Below are positions 1 through 7,177 of a DNA stretch of 37,376 nt, one piece after another. How positions within the stretch are numbered: position 1 is the stretch's first letter; every line of letters starts with the position of its first letter. The position numbers were made by a program, and so were the translations under genes. Source of the DNA: Phycisphaeraceae bacterium (GTDB taxonomy: Bacteria > Planctomycetota > Phycisphaerae > Phycisphaerales > Zrk34); NCBI GenBank assembly GCA_028282805.1, contig JANQHD010000013.1, forward strand, positions 1-37,376. The letters run 5' to 3'. Below the pieces are notes generated by a model. It was not told where the DNA came from and did no database searches. It saw only the letters and a program-made list of their open reading frames with translations.

Positions 1-45
1 CAAGAGGTTCACCCGGCCCGCCCGCTCGGTCGCATCCTTGCTCAT
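1..45 (-). CDS. possible 5' end of a gene leaving the window
   Basis: An ATG on the minus strand at 45 opens a frame that stays open to the window edge (15 codons, beginning MSKDATERAG). A weak purine stretch (GGG) touches the start, so no good ribosome binding site is visible. Its upstream side carries the insertion sequence, so if it is real, the element sits just in front of it. Too little is visible to name a product. Confidence 0.25.
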   Translation of the reverse strand, partial: MSKDATERAGRVNLL

Positions 46-97
46 CCCAACAGTGGAGCGCAACAGACACGACCCGTCAAATGGTTTCTACTGAGCA

Positions 98-112
98 AAC
101 CGGTTTCAAAAC
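98..112 (+). repeat. left terminal inverted repeat of the IS
   Basis: AACCGGTTTCAAAAC, the exact reverse complement of 981-995. The stop codon of the transposase (TGA, complement of 106-108) lies inside this repeat, so the element has essentially no spare sequence at this end. Confidence 0.8.
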
Positions 113-911
113 TGCCTCAGCGTGATCAGTAGGCACGCGACGTGGAAGAACGCCTGATACATCTTGATCTGCCGTTCGTAACGCACGACCAGGCGGCGGA
201 AGTTGCCGATCCAGGCGATGCTGCGTTCGATTTTCCAGCGATGCCTGTACCGCCTCAGCTTCCGCCCGTCCTGCGTCGCGGGCTTGACCCGGTTGGCCTT
301 GTGCGGGCAGATCTGGTCGATGCCCCGGCGCCGAAGCCGCCTGCGCAACGGGTCGCTGTCCGCGGCCTTGTCGTAGATCAGGCGCCTGGGGCTCTTGCGT
401 GGCCGGCCCCGGCCCGGGCGTGGCACGGCCACACGCTCCAGCGTCGACTCGATCAGCGTCGCTTCGTGCGGCGCCGCCGAGGTGAGTTGAACTCCCAGAG
501 GAACACCTTCGCCGCTTGCCACCACCATCCACTTCGTGCTCTTGCCGCGTTTGGTCTTGCCGACGCCGTCGCCCCTTTTTTTGCCGGGGCGAAGCTGCCG
601 TCGGCGAACGTCTGCTCCCAGCCGAGCAGGCCCCGCTCGTCCAGCTCGCTCAGGAACGCACGCCACATCGTCAGCCAGGCGTCGGCGTCCTCCCAGTCCC
701 GCAGCCGACGCCAGCACGTGCTCGGCGACGGGTACTTCTCGGGCAGGTCCTTCCAGCGTGCGCCGCTGCGCAACACCCACAGGATGCCCTCGAAGCACCG
801 CCGGTCGCTGATGCGTTTGCGTCCGCCCTTGGGCGACGGCTTGGCCTTGGGCAGCAGCGGTTCGATCTTGTTCCAGAGTTTGTCCGTGAGTTCCGAATCG
901 TGTCGTGCCAT
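106..911 (-). CDS. IS5-family transposase made by -1 frameshifting
   Basis: DDE transposase that cuts and pastes the element. The first frame starts at 911 (MARHDSELTD) and carries the N-terminal DUF4096-like DNA-binding region, with typical 'LWVLRSGARWKDLP' and 'TFADGSFAPAKKG' segments; alone it would stop at 453. The second frame continues from the A7 run to the stop at 106 and supplies 'LIYDKAADSD' and the 'RHRWKIERSIAWIGNFRRL' C-terminal signature with the last acidic catalytic residue. Slipping back one base on the A7 run joins ...PAKK to RGDGVGKTKRGKSTKW, giving a continuous protein of about 268 residues, the usual length. Both frames look intact, so the copy may be active. A +1 sequencing error in the A run is the alternative explanation, but frameshifting is normal for this group. 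Confidence 0.88.
576..582 (-). promoter_or_regulatory. A7 slippery sequence for -1 frameshift
   Basis: Seven consecutive T on the plus strand read as A AAA AAA followed by GGGG on the coding strand. The zero frame reads GCA AAA AAA GGG; the -1 frame reads AGG GGC GAC and re-enters the second transposase frame. This is the standard programmed -1 shift site of IS427-type elements. Confidence 0.8.
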
Positions 912-980
912 GAAAAGGGCTCCTTCCCATGGCCGATTGGTTCATAAGTGCGTCAAGGGCGCAAGGTTAGAAACTGGACG

Positions 981-995
981 GTTTTGAAACCGGTT
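981..995 (-). repeat. right terminal inverted repeat of the IS
   Basis: GTTTTGAAACCGGTT, reverse complement of 98-112. It lies 5' of the transposase start, so it probably also holds part of the transposase promoter. Confidence 0.8.
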
Positions 996-1058
996 CTAGT
1001 ATAATTTCGGACCCGCCTGGCGCCTTGATTTGCGTTAATCTGTAGGGGTATAGGTGGT

Positions 1059-2300
1059 CTACAGCAGCTCGCCCGTGATCGTGTCGGCGACCAACAGCCC
1101 GCGGCGGGTCAGCTTCAAATGTGTGTCGGTGTACGTGAGCAATCCCCGTTCAACGAATCGCTCGACCACCCGCGTGCGCCGCGGGTCGACGTGGTCGCCG
1201 ACCCACCGCAGCGGCACGCCCTCGCGCAAACGCAAACGCATCATCAACTGTTCGCCGACCGACGCGGCCGGGTCGAGCTGTTCGATATCAACGATCGGCG
1301 CACCACCGGTTGACGCGAGGTATTTACCCAAGTGCGGCACGTTCTTCCATCGCACCCCGCCCACGTGCCCCGAGGCGCTCGGCCCCAGCGCCAGCCAGTC
1401 GCCGTTGGTCCAGTACACCAGGTTGTGTCGGCAGCGGTAAATGGCAGCCACCGAGCCATCCGCCTCCAAGCCACCGAGAACGGCGGACGCTTCATCCTTC
1501 TCGATGGCTGGTTGGCTTGATGGCTCGGTGGCTGTTGCCGCAAAGTTACTCACCTCGTAATGCTCGAAACCCACACCGGTCAGCGTGTCGATCGTGCACT
1601 CGAACATCGCCGCTTCGAGTTCATCGTCGGTGCGTTCGATCTGCCCGAGTTCGAGCTTCTTCGTCATCGCCGTGTTCGGCTCGTAGGTCAACGCGTAGCA
1701 CGACAGGTGCGTCGGCCCCAGCGACAGAGCGGCGTCCAGGTCGGCCCGCCACTCGTCGAGCGTTTGCCCGGGCACGCCGAATATCAGGTCGAGGTTGATG
1801 TTGTCGATCCCCACGGCCTGGGCGCGCTCGACCGCCCGCGCCACGTTGACCGGGTCGTGCCACCGTTCAAGCGTTTTCAAATGGCGGGCATCGAACGACT
1901 GTGCGCCGAATGAAACACGGTTCACGCCGCCCGCCGCCAGCGTTTCCATCAGCGCCGCGCCACTCGGCTCGGCGACCGTTTCCGGGTTGGCCTCCACGGT
2001 GAACTCGCAACCCGGTGCGATTTGAAATGCTTGTTTCAACTCATTTAATAGCGATCGCCAGAGGTCCGCCGCCAACAGCGTGGGCGTGCCGCCGCCGACG
2101 AATATCGTCGCGACCCGGCCGGTCGTGTGCGGCGAGAGGGCACGGATTTCCTCGATCAGCCGTGCCGTGAACGCGCCTTGCCGGTCCCGGTCGTCGACGA
2201 TCGAATAAAAGTCGCAGTAGTGGCATTTGTGGAAACAGAACGGCACGTGCAGATACAATGAGCAGGTCGACGCCGGGGCGAGCCGGCGCAACAAATCCAC
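1059..2300 (-). CDS. hemW: HemW-like radical SAM haem chaperone
   Basis: Radical SAM protein of the coproporphyrinogen oxidase-like family; HemW homologues bind haem and deliver it to respiratory enzymes rather than oxidising coproporphyrinogen. The [4Fe-4S] motif is CFHKCHYC (CxxxCxxC) close to the N-terminus, followed by 'IFVGGGTPTLL', 'EANPETV', 'RVSFGAQSF' and 'DLIFGVPGQT', then the HemW-type 'CRHNLVYW' and C-terminal 'LGPSASGH'. About 34 residues rich in A, E and S are inserted between the conserved SNFA and CRHN blocks; they are encoded by the palindromic octamer repeat at 1443-1537. The frame is open upstream to 2579, but that runs into the FHA gene. I place the start at a GTG (2300), which gives 413 residues, or about 379 without the insert, the normal size. 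ATG at 2384 is the alternative. Confidence 0.9.
   Translation of the reverse strand: MDLLRRLAPASTCSLYLHVPFCFHKCHYCDFYSIVDDRDRQGAFTARLIEEIRALSPHTTGRVATIFVGGGTPTLLAADLWRSLLNELKQAFQIAPGCEFTVEANPETVAEPSGAALMETLAAGGVNRVSFGAQSFDARHLKTLERWHDPVNVARAVERAQAVGIDNINLDLIFGVPGQTLDEWRADLDAALSLGPTHLSCYALTYEPNTAMTKKLELGQIERTDDELEAAMFECTIDTLTGVGFEHYEVSNFAATATEPSSQPAIEKDEASAVLGGLEADGSVAAIYRCRHNLVYWTNGDWLALGPSASGHVGGVRWKNVPHLGKYLASTGGAPIVDIEQLDPAASVGEQLMMRLRLREGVPLRWVGDHVDPRRTRVVERFVERGLLTYTDTHLKLTRRGLLVADTITGELL
1443..1537. repeat. inverted octamer array inside hemW
   Basis: Two arms of about 40 bases face each other around a short core. The outer 16 bases match perfectly: CAGCCACCGAGCCATC at 1445-1460 and its reverse complement at 1519-1534. 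Further in, both arms go on as imperfect copies of an 8-base unit (consensus NAGCCAYC on the plus strand), one unit of the left arm being 7 bases, and both end in GAGAA. The whole element is translated in frame as part of HemW. Confidence 0.75.
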
Positions 2301-2315
2301 GCTGTCGGACGCGGT

Positions 2316-2344
2316 TTGAACCTCCGCTCCGCCACCGTTACACT
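2316..2344 (+). promoter_or_regulatory. probable promoter of the FHA gene
   Basis: TTGAAC (2316-2321), 17-base spacer, TACACT (2339-2344), which puts the start near 2351 and leaves a leader of about 32 bases before the ATG at 2383. Both boxes match consensus at 4 of 6 positions. Inferred from sequence only. Confidence 0.4.
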
Positions 2345-2365
2345 GCCCACGAATTGGCTTTTTAA
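2337..2365 (-). promoter_or_regulatory. probable promoter of hemW
   Basis: On the minus strand, TTAAAA (2365-2360), 17-base spacer, TGTAAC (2342-2337). Its -10 box overlaps the -10 box of the plus-strand promoter. A start near 2330 fits the GTG start of hemW at 2300 and argues against the upstream ATG at 2384. Confidence 0.35.
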
Positions 2366-2382
2366 CGTCCAAGGGTGGCCTC

Positions 2383-3009
2383 ATGCAGGTAAAGCTGGTC
2401 ATGTTCAAGTCCAACGGGGACCGCAAGGACTTCCCGTTGAGCAAGCCGAAAGTGGTCGTTGGTCGCAAGGTCAATTGCGACTTGAGGATACCGCTTTCGT
2501 CGGTTTCGCGCCAGCACTTCGCGATCGAGATCGGCGATGACGAGGTCAAACTCCGCGACCTGGGCTCGTCCAACGGCACATACTACAACGACGAACGGGT
2601 CATGGAAGCCACCCTCGCGCCCGGTGACCAGATCCGCGTGGGGCCCGTGGTGTTCGTCGTGACCATCGACGGCGTGCCCGAGCCGGTCGAGCCGATCGCT
2701 ACCCGCCTGCCCGCCGCCGCCGACAACCAGGTCCAGCCCGGCGAGCCCGACGACATGACCGCGCCCGTCGCCGAGGCCGCCGACCCCGGCGCCTCGGACA
2801 CCGGCGAAGCCATCGCCGCGGCCATGCTCATCGACGACGACGATGACGATGACAACTCCGACCCCCTCGGCGCACTCGAACAGTTCACCGCCGACGATGA
2901 CGAAGACCCCATCGCCGCCCTCGAAGCCCTCGCCGGCGACGACGATGACGACGCGTCCGATGTGATCCCGATCTTCGACGACGACGACGAAGAAGACCTG
3001 ACTAAATGA
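2383..3009 (+). CDS. FHA-domain protein with aspartate-rich tail
   Basis: A 208-residue soluble protein. Residues 1-95 form a forkhead-associated domain, which binds phosphothreonine peptides: GR at 27-28, SRQH at 42-45 and LGSSNGTYYN at 60-69 are the phosphate-binding signatures. Residues 96-145 are a Pro/Ala-rich linker. From about 149 to the end the chain is extremely acidic, with three Asp runs separated by short 'PLGALEQF', 'PIAALEAL' and 'VIPIF' segments, so this part is probably disordered or calcium-binding. AGGGTGG lies a few bases before the ATG. No kinase gene is adjacent, so its phosphorylated partner is not visible. Divergent from hemW; asd lies downstream beyond a hairpin. Confidence 0.85.
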   Translation: MQVKLVMFKSNGDRKDFPLSKPKVVVGRKVNCDLRIPLSSVSRQHFAIEIGDDEVKLRDLGSSNGTYYNDERVMEATLAPGDQIRVGPVVFVVTIDGVPEPVEPIATRLPAAADNQVQPGEPDDMTAPVAEAADPGASDTGEAIAAAMLIDDDDDDDNSDPLGALEQFTADDDEDPIAALEALAGDDDDDASDVIPIFDDDDEEDLTK

Positions 3010-3080
3010 CCGGCGGCGAGCTGGATCACCTGCCGGATTAACCGCTCGAGCTTCGCCTAAGTAAACACGAACCAAACCCA

Positions 3081-3108
3081 GTGGACGGCAGGCCGTCCAC
3101 TTTTGCTT
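3081..3108 (+). terminator. hairpin terminator between FHA gene and asd
   Basis: Perfect 8-base stem GTGGACGG / CCGTCCAC around CAGG, followed by TTTTGCTT. It ends 22 bases before the asd start, so it could end the FHA transcript or act as an attenuator in the asd leader. Confidence 0.65.
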
Positions 3109-3122
3109 GTGAGAAGACGACC

Positions 3123-4148
3123 ATGAACAACCCACCCCGCTTAGCGATCGCCGGCGTCACGGGGGCCGTCGGCCAAGAGTTCCTCCGCATCCTCGAGCAG
3201 CGCAACTTCCCGTTCGCCTCACTCAAGCTGTTGGCCAGCGCCCGCTCGGCCGGCAAGACGATCGAATACCAGGGCACGACCTACACCATCGAGGAGCTGA
3301 CCGTCGATTCGTTCGACGGCGTCGACATCGCGCTGTTCAGCGCCGGCGGGTCGGCCAGCAAGAAGTTCGCCCCCGCCGCCGCCGAGGCCGGCTGCGTGGT
3401 CGTCGACAACAGCTCCGCGTTCCGCATGGACCCCGGCACGCCGCTGGTCGTGCCCGAGGTCAACCCGCAGGAAGTGGCCAATCACAAGGGCGTCATCGCC
3501 AACCCCAACTGCTCGACGATCATCATGAACGTGCCGGTCTGGCCGCTGCACCAGAAGTTCGGCGTTAAGCGTGTCGTGGTCAGCACCTACCAGGCCGCCA
3601 GTGGCGCCGGCGCCGCGGCGATGGCCGAGCTCGAGCAGCAGGCCCGCGACTGGGTGGCCGGCGAGCCGATCACGCAGGACATCTTCGGCCGCCAATACAT
3701 CTGGAACCTGTTCAGCCACAACTCCGACATCGACCCGGCCACCGGCTACAACACCGAAGAGACCAAGATGATCAAGGAGACGCGGAAGATATTCGGCGTC
3801 GAGGACATCAACGTCTCGGTCACCTGCATCCGCGTGCCGGTGCTGCGGGCCCACTGCGAGTCGGTCAACCTCACGTTCGCCCAGCCGGTGACCGAACAGC
3901 AGGTGCGCGATGCGCTGGCCGAGGCGCCGGGCGTTTCGATCATCGACGACCGCGAGAACAACGTGCACCCCGAGCCGCTGGTCGCCTCCGACGAGGACGA
4001 CGTGTACGTCGGCCGCATCCGCCAGGACCTCGGCCAACCGGGCGGCGTGGGCGTGGAGATGTTCATCGCCGGCGACCAGATCCGCAAGGGCGCGGCGCTG
4101 AACGCGGTGCAGATCGCCGAGCTGCTGCTGGAGAAGGTGCCCGCCTGA
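3123..4148 (+). CDS. asd: aspartate-semialdehyde dehydrogenase
   Basis: NADPH-dependent reductive dephosphorylation of aspartyl phosphate to aspartate semialdehyde, the branch point to lysine/diaminopimelate, threonine and methionine. The protein has 341 residues, the normal length. The N-terminal Rossmann motif is GVTGAVGQE (11-19). 'SAGGSASKKFAPAAAEAG' (73-90) and 'VVDNSSAFRMD' (92-103) are family signatures, and the catalytic cysteine is C130 in 'NPNCSTI'. 'YQAASGAG' and 'TCIRVPVLRAHCES' complete the active site, the latter holding the conserved Arg and His. The frame is open from 3081, but homology begins at the ATG at 3123 (MNNPPRLAIAG). It is flanked by terminator hairpins and is probably transcribed alone. 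Confidence 0.96.
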   Translation: MNNPPRLAIAGVTGAVGQEFLRILEQRNFPFASLKLLASARSAGKTIEYQGTTYTIEELTVDSFDGVDIALFSAGGSASKKFAPAAAEAGCVVVDNSSAFRMDPGTPLVVPEVNPQEVANHKGVIANPNCSTIIMNVPVWPLHQKFGVKRVVVSTYQAASGAGAAAMAELEQQARDWVAGEPITQDIFGRQYIWNLFSHNSDIDPATGYNTEETKMIKETRKIFGVEDINVSVTCIRVPVLRAHCESVNLTFAQPVTEQQVRDALAEAPGVSIIDDRENNVHPEPLVASDEDDVYVGRIRQDLGQPGGVGVEMFIAGDQIRKGAALNAVQIAELLLEKVPA

Positions 4149-4174
4149 TCCGACACGGCAACCGAACCCGCCAA

Positions 4175-4199
4175 CCCCGCCGACCGAGCGGGGTTTTTT
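4175..4199 (+). terminator. rho-independent terminator of asd
   Basis: CCCCGC (4175-4180), 7-base loop, GCGGGG (4188-4193), then six T. It lies 27 bases after the asd stop. Confidence 0.85.
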
Positions 4200-4345
4200 C
4201 TTGGGCCGGTTGTATGGGTTGTGCCAAATAGGCGGCTTGTGATTAAGGCGCCGGGCGGATCGGTCGATGGGGCGGATAGGTCGTGCACGGTTTCCGTGCG
4301 TTGGGGGATCCGATTGTCCGGCACAACGCCGGGTGAGAGGATTCG

Positions 4346-6124
4346 ATGCCTCGATACGCGCCGCAACCTCACCAGCGGTTCGCAGCTATGGCGGGCGTGC
4401 TCATCGTGATCACCGCGGTGGTGTCCGTGATCTCGTACGTCACGCTCGGCTTGGTGCAGCGCGACACGAACCACCTGATCGACCGCGACGTGCCCGCGAT
4501 GACGTTCTTGCTGCGGCTCGACCGCGACCTGACCGATGCGCAGCTGTTGCTGATCGAAGCCCACCACCACGCCGACACCCCCAAACGCGATGTCCTGCTG
4601 ACCCAGTTCGATCGCGACGTGAAATCGATTGCGCACGGCTTGGAGCGTGTGCGACAGATCAGTTCGAGTATGGCGACCGGCCCGCAGCTCTCCGGGTTCG
4701 AACGCGCGTACCGGCAATGGCTCGAAGCGGCGCAGCACGCCCGACGGGTGATGGCGCAAGGCGCACCGCTTCACCAGCGCAAGGCGATCGTCGAACGGAC
4801 CGAAGCCATGTTCACGCCGGTGCACGCGTTGGCCGCGAGCCTCGAGAACGAGCTCTACGACAAACAGGTCGCTACGACGTCGGCCCGCATCAAGCGTGAG
4901 GCCGTCGCGGCACGCACGGCCCTGTTGTGGGTAGGCATCGGCGCGGTGGTGCTGAGCGTCGCGGCGTCGGGCGTGATCGCGGTATCAATGCGTAACCGGC
5001 AACGCCAATTCGACCGGCGTGCCGCCGAGCAAGACCGATACAACGCGCAACAGGTTTTTACCGGCAGGTTGACCAAGGCGTTCGAGATGGCCGAGTGCGA
5101 AGAAGACGTGTTGCGGCTGGTGGAAGAGGTGTTGCATCGCACCACGCCGGGGGTGACGGCGGAGCTGCTGTTGGCCGACTCGAGCCAGGCCCACCTGCAC
5201 CAGGTCGCCACGACCGACAGCGAAACACGCGGCCCGGGCTGCACGGTCAAGACCCCGCGCCAGTGCCCGGCCGTGCGGCAGGGTACCACGCTCAGTTACG
5301 CGCAGTCCGACGAGTTCGACGCGTGCCCTTACCTGCGGCGGCGTGGCGACAAGCGGTGCGCCGCGACGTGCGTGCCGCTGACCATCATGGGGCAGACCGT
5401 CGGTGTGCTGCACGGCACCGCCGCCAGCGCCGAAGTGTTTGACGAACAGACCAACGGGGCGCTGTCGGTCGTTGCAGCCCGTTCGAGCGAACGCATCGGC
5501 ATGCTGCGTGCCTTCACCCAGAGCCAGACCCAGGCCTCGACCGACCCGCTGACGGGCTTGCTCAACCGGCGCAGCTTCCAGGACCAGGTCGCCGAGATGA
5601 TGCACGCGGGCAAGCCGTTCACCGTGGCGTATTGCGACCTCGACCACTTCAAGGCGCTCAACGACAAGCACGGCCATGACACCGGCGACCGGGCGCTTCG
5701 CCTGTTCAGCAAGGTGCTCGAGGACTCGATCCGCCCCGACGACCGGGCGGCGCGGTGGGGCGGCGAGGAGTTCGTGGTGGCGTTGTGCGGCGTGGGTGTG
5801 GGCGAAGCGCTGGTGATCCTCCGCCGGGTGCGTTCGGCGTTGGCGCAGGCGCTATCGAGCGGGACGATGCCGAACTTCACCGTGTCGATGGGCGTGAGCG
5901 ACACGGAGATGTCGGAGGACTTAGAAGTGGTGTTGGCCGCGGCGGACGACGCGCTGCTCACGGCCAAACACGAGGGGCGGGACCGCATCGTTGTGGCGGG
6001 GCAGGCCGAACAACGGCATTACCTGGAGAGCGAACTCGATGCGCTGTTCGCCAACGCTGAGCAGGTGCAATCCGAGGCGGAACAGGCGCTCAAAGAGGGG
6101 GCGGAGGCGGAACCCGCGGATTGA
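4346..6124 (+). CDS. membrane diguanylate cyclase with GAF-like Cys-rich domain
   Basis: Makes c-di-GMP from two GTP. Layout over 592 residues: membrane helix at about 13-36; an extracytoplasmic helical sensor (37-190) resembling a four-helix MCP-type domain; a second membrane helix (191-215); a coiled linker; a GAF-like domain (about 240-385); and a GGDEF domain (about 398-555) with an acidic tail. The active site is GGEEF (472-476), intact, and the inhibitory I-site R463-x-x-D466 lies five residues before it, so product feedback is expected. The GAF-like part has five cysteines (299, 307, 327, 338, 342), a pattern that could bind metal or an Fe-S cluster. GAGAGG sits five bases before the ATG. 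The PilZ gene 1 kb away on the other strand is a plausible reader of the product. Confidence 0.92.
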   Translation: MPRYAPQPHQRFAAMAGVLIVITAVVSVISYVTLGLVQRDTNHLIDRDVPAMTFLLRLDRDLTDAQLLLIEAHHHADTPKRDVLLTQFDRDVKSIAHGLERVRQISSSMATGPQLSGFERAYRQWLEAAQHARRVMAQGAPLHQRKAIVERTEAMFTPVHALAASLENELYDKQVATTSARIKREAVAARTALLWVGIGAVVLSVAASGVIAVSMRNRQRQFDRRAAEQDRYNAQQVFTGRLTKAFEMAECEEDVLRLVEEVLHRTTPGVTAELLLADSSQAHLHQVATTDSETRGPGCTVKTPRQCPAVRQGTTLSYAQSDEFDACPYLRRRGDKRCAATCVPLTIMGQTVGVLHGTAASAEVFDEQTNGALSVVAARSSERIGMLRAFTQSQTQASTDPLTGLLNRRSFQDQVAEMMHAGKPFTVAYCDLDHFKALNDKHGHDTGDRALRLFSKVLEDSIRPDDRAARWGGEEFVVALCGVGVGEALVILRRVRSALAQALSSGTMPNFTVSMGVSDTEMSEDLEVVLAAADDALLTAKHEGRDRIVVAGQAEQRHYLESELDALFANAEQVQSEAEQALKEGAEAEPAD

Positions 6125-6187
6125 GATCCGTTGCGGGTTTCATCCCGGGGAGCATCCGGGGGAGTCCGGGGGAACCGTTCGTGTAAG

Positions 6188-6221
6188 GGCGGCCGCGTGT
6201 TTACCGCGGCCGCCTTATTTT
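6188..6221 (+). terminator. rho-independent terminator of the cyclase gene
   Basis: Nine-base stem GGCGGCCGC / GCGGCCGCC (6188-6196 and 6206-6214) around a 9-base loop, followed by TTATTTT. Confidence 0.8.
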
Positions 6222-6236
6222 GTGTGATGCCGGGGC

Positions 6237-6294
6237 TAGCCGGCGGCATACCTGCCGCCGGTCCGGGACCGGCACCAGGTATGGTGCCGGCTAT
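6237..6294. repeat. REP-like double hairpin, copy A
   Basis: Two adjacent hairpins: CCGGCGGCA-TACC-TGCCGCCGG, then CCGGCACCA-GGTA-TGGTGCCGG. The two loops (TACC and GGTA) are complementary, and the whole is an imperfect palindrome. Copy B at 12123-12179 matches at 54 of 57 positions. It lies between convergent gene ends. Confidence 0.8.
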
Positions 6295-6332
6295 CGCTCG
6301 AACGGGAACGGACATTGATGATGCGAGACGCG

Positions 6333-7127
6333 CTAGCTTGTTTGGAGGGTCAGGCCGTCGTATGCGAGGTACACGTGCTCGGGGAGCTTGGGCTCGAGGT
6401 CGGCGTGCTTGACGTCGTGGGCGACGTGGGTGAGGTACGCGCGTTTGGGTTGGACCTGGTCGATGACCTGCAAGGCCTGGTCGATGGTCAGGTGCGTGGG
6501 GTGGTGGCGGTAGCGCAACGCGTCGAGCACCAGCAGGTCGAGGCCTTCGAGGTGGGGCCAGGTCTCGGGGGGGATGCTGGACACGTCGGTGCAGTAGGCG
6601 AGCTTGCCGACGCGGAAGCCCACGACCGGCAGCTTGCCGTGCAAAAGGCGCAGCGGCAGCCATTCGACGCCGTGCAGGTTCAACGGCCGGCCGGGCTCGA
6701 TGGGGTGGGCGATGAGCGTGGCGACGAACGAGTCGTTGACGTTCTTTTGTGGGTCGAAGATGTAGCGGAAGGTGTGGCGGAACGATTCGATCACGCGCGG
6801 TTCGGCGTAGATGTCGATCGGCTGCTGCTGGACGGTGTTGAACCGGCGCAGGTCGTCGAGGCCGAAGATGTGGTCGGCGTGGTTGTGGGTGTAGACGACG
6901 CCGTCGATCGCCATCACGCGGTGGCGGATCATCTGCTGGCGCAGCTCGGGCGAGGTGTCGATGAGCACGCGGCGGGGGGCGCCGGCCGGGTCGGTGTACT
7001 CGACCATGGCGGCGGTGCGGTCGCGGCGATCGCGCGGGTCGGTCGAGGTGCACACCGCGCACTCGCAGCCGATCATCGGCACGCCCGTGGAGGTGCCGGT
7101 GCCCAACAGGGTGAGGGTCAACGTCAT
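6333..7127 (-). CDS. PhnP-like metallo-beta-lactamase-fold phosphodiesterase
   Basis: Metal-dependent hydrolase of 264 residues. The start 'LTLLGTGTSTGVP' and the cysteines C21, C23 and C26 in 'GCECAVC' match PhnP, where they hold a structural zinc. The catalytic metal motif is HNHADH (81-86), and later 'GFRVGKLAYCTD' and 'RAYLTHVAHD' carry the remaining ligands. PhnP cleaves cyclic ribose phosphates in phosphonate breakdown; relatives act on other cyclic or linear phosphodiesters, and no phn genes are nearby, so the substrate is open. The frame is open upstream, but homology starts at the ATG at 7127. It is last in a minus-strand series after the PilZ gene (50-base gap). Confidence 0.85.
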   Translation of the reverse strand: MTLTLTLLGTGTSTGVPMIGCECAVCTSTDPRDRRDRTAAMVEYTDPAGAPRRVLIDTSPELRQQMIRHRVMAIDGVVYTHNHADHIFGLDDLRRFNTVQQQPIDIYAEPRVIESFRHTFRYIFDPQKNVNDSFVATLIAHPIEPGRPLNLHGVEWLPLRLLHGKLPVVGFRVGKLAYCTDVSSIPPETWPHLEGLDLLVLDALRYRHHPTHLTIDQALQVIDQVQPKRAYLTHVAHDVKHADLEPKLPEHVYLAYDGLTLQTS

Positions 7128-7177
7128 GCGGTGGATGTTACCAGAGAAGCCCGGTTTTGCGGCCGTCGTTAAACGGG

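Larger units (their letters stand above)
98..995 (-). mobile_element. IS5-family (IS427-like) insertion sequence
   Basis: The element of about 0.9 kb is bounded by 15-base perfect terminal inverted repeats (98-112 and 981-995, reading AACCGGTTTCAAAAC inward) and carries one transposase encoded in two overlapping frames. Size, two-frame layout, A7 slippery run and DDE transposase type all match the IS427 group of the IS5 family. The bases TCTA occur just outside the right repeat (995-998) and also near the left end (87-90), but the ends do not align cleanly enough to declare a target duplication. It lies between hemW and the possible gene at 1-45. Confidence 0.85.
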
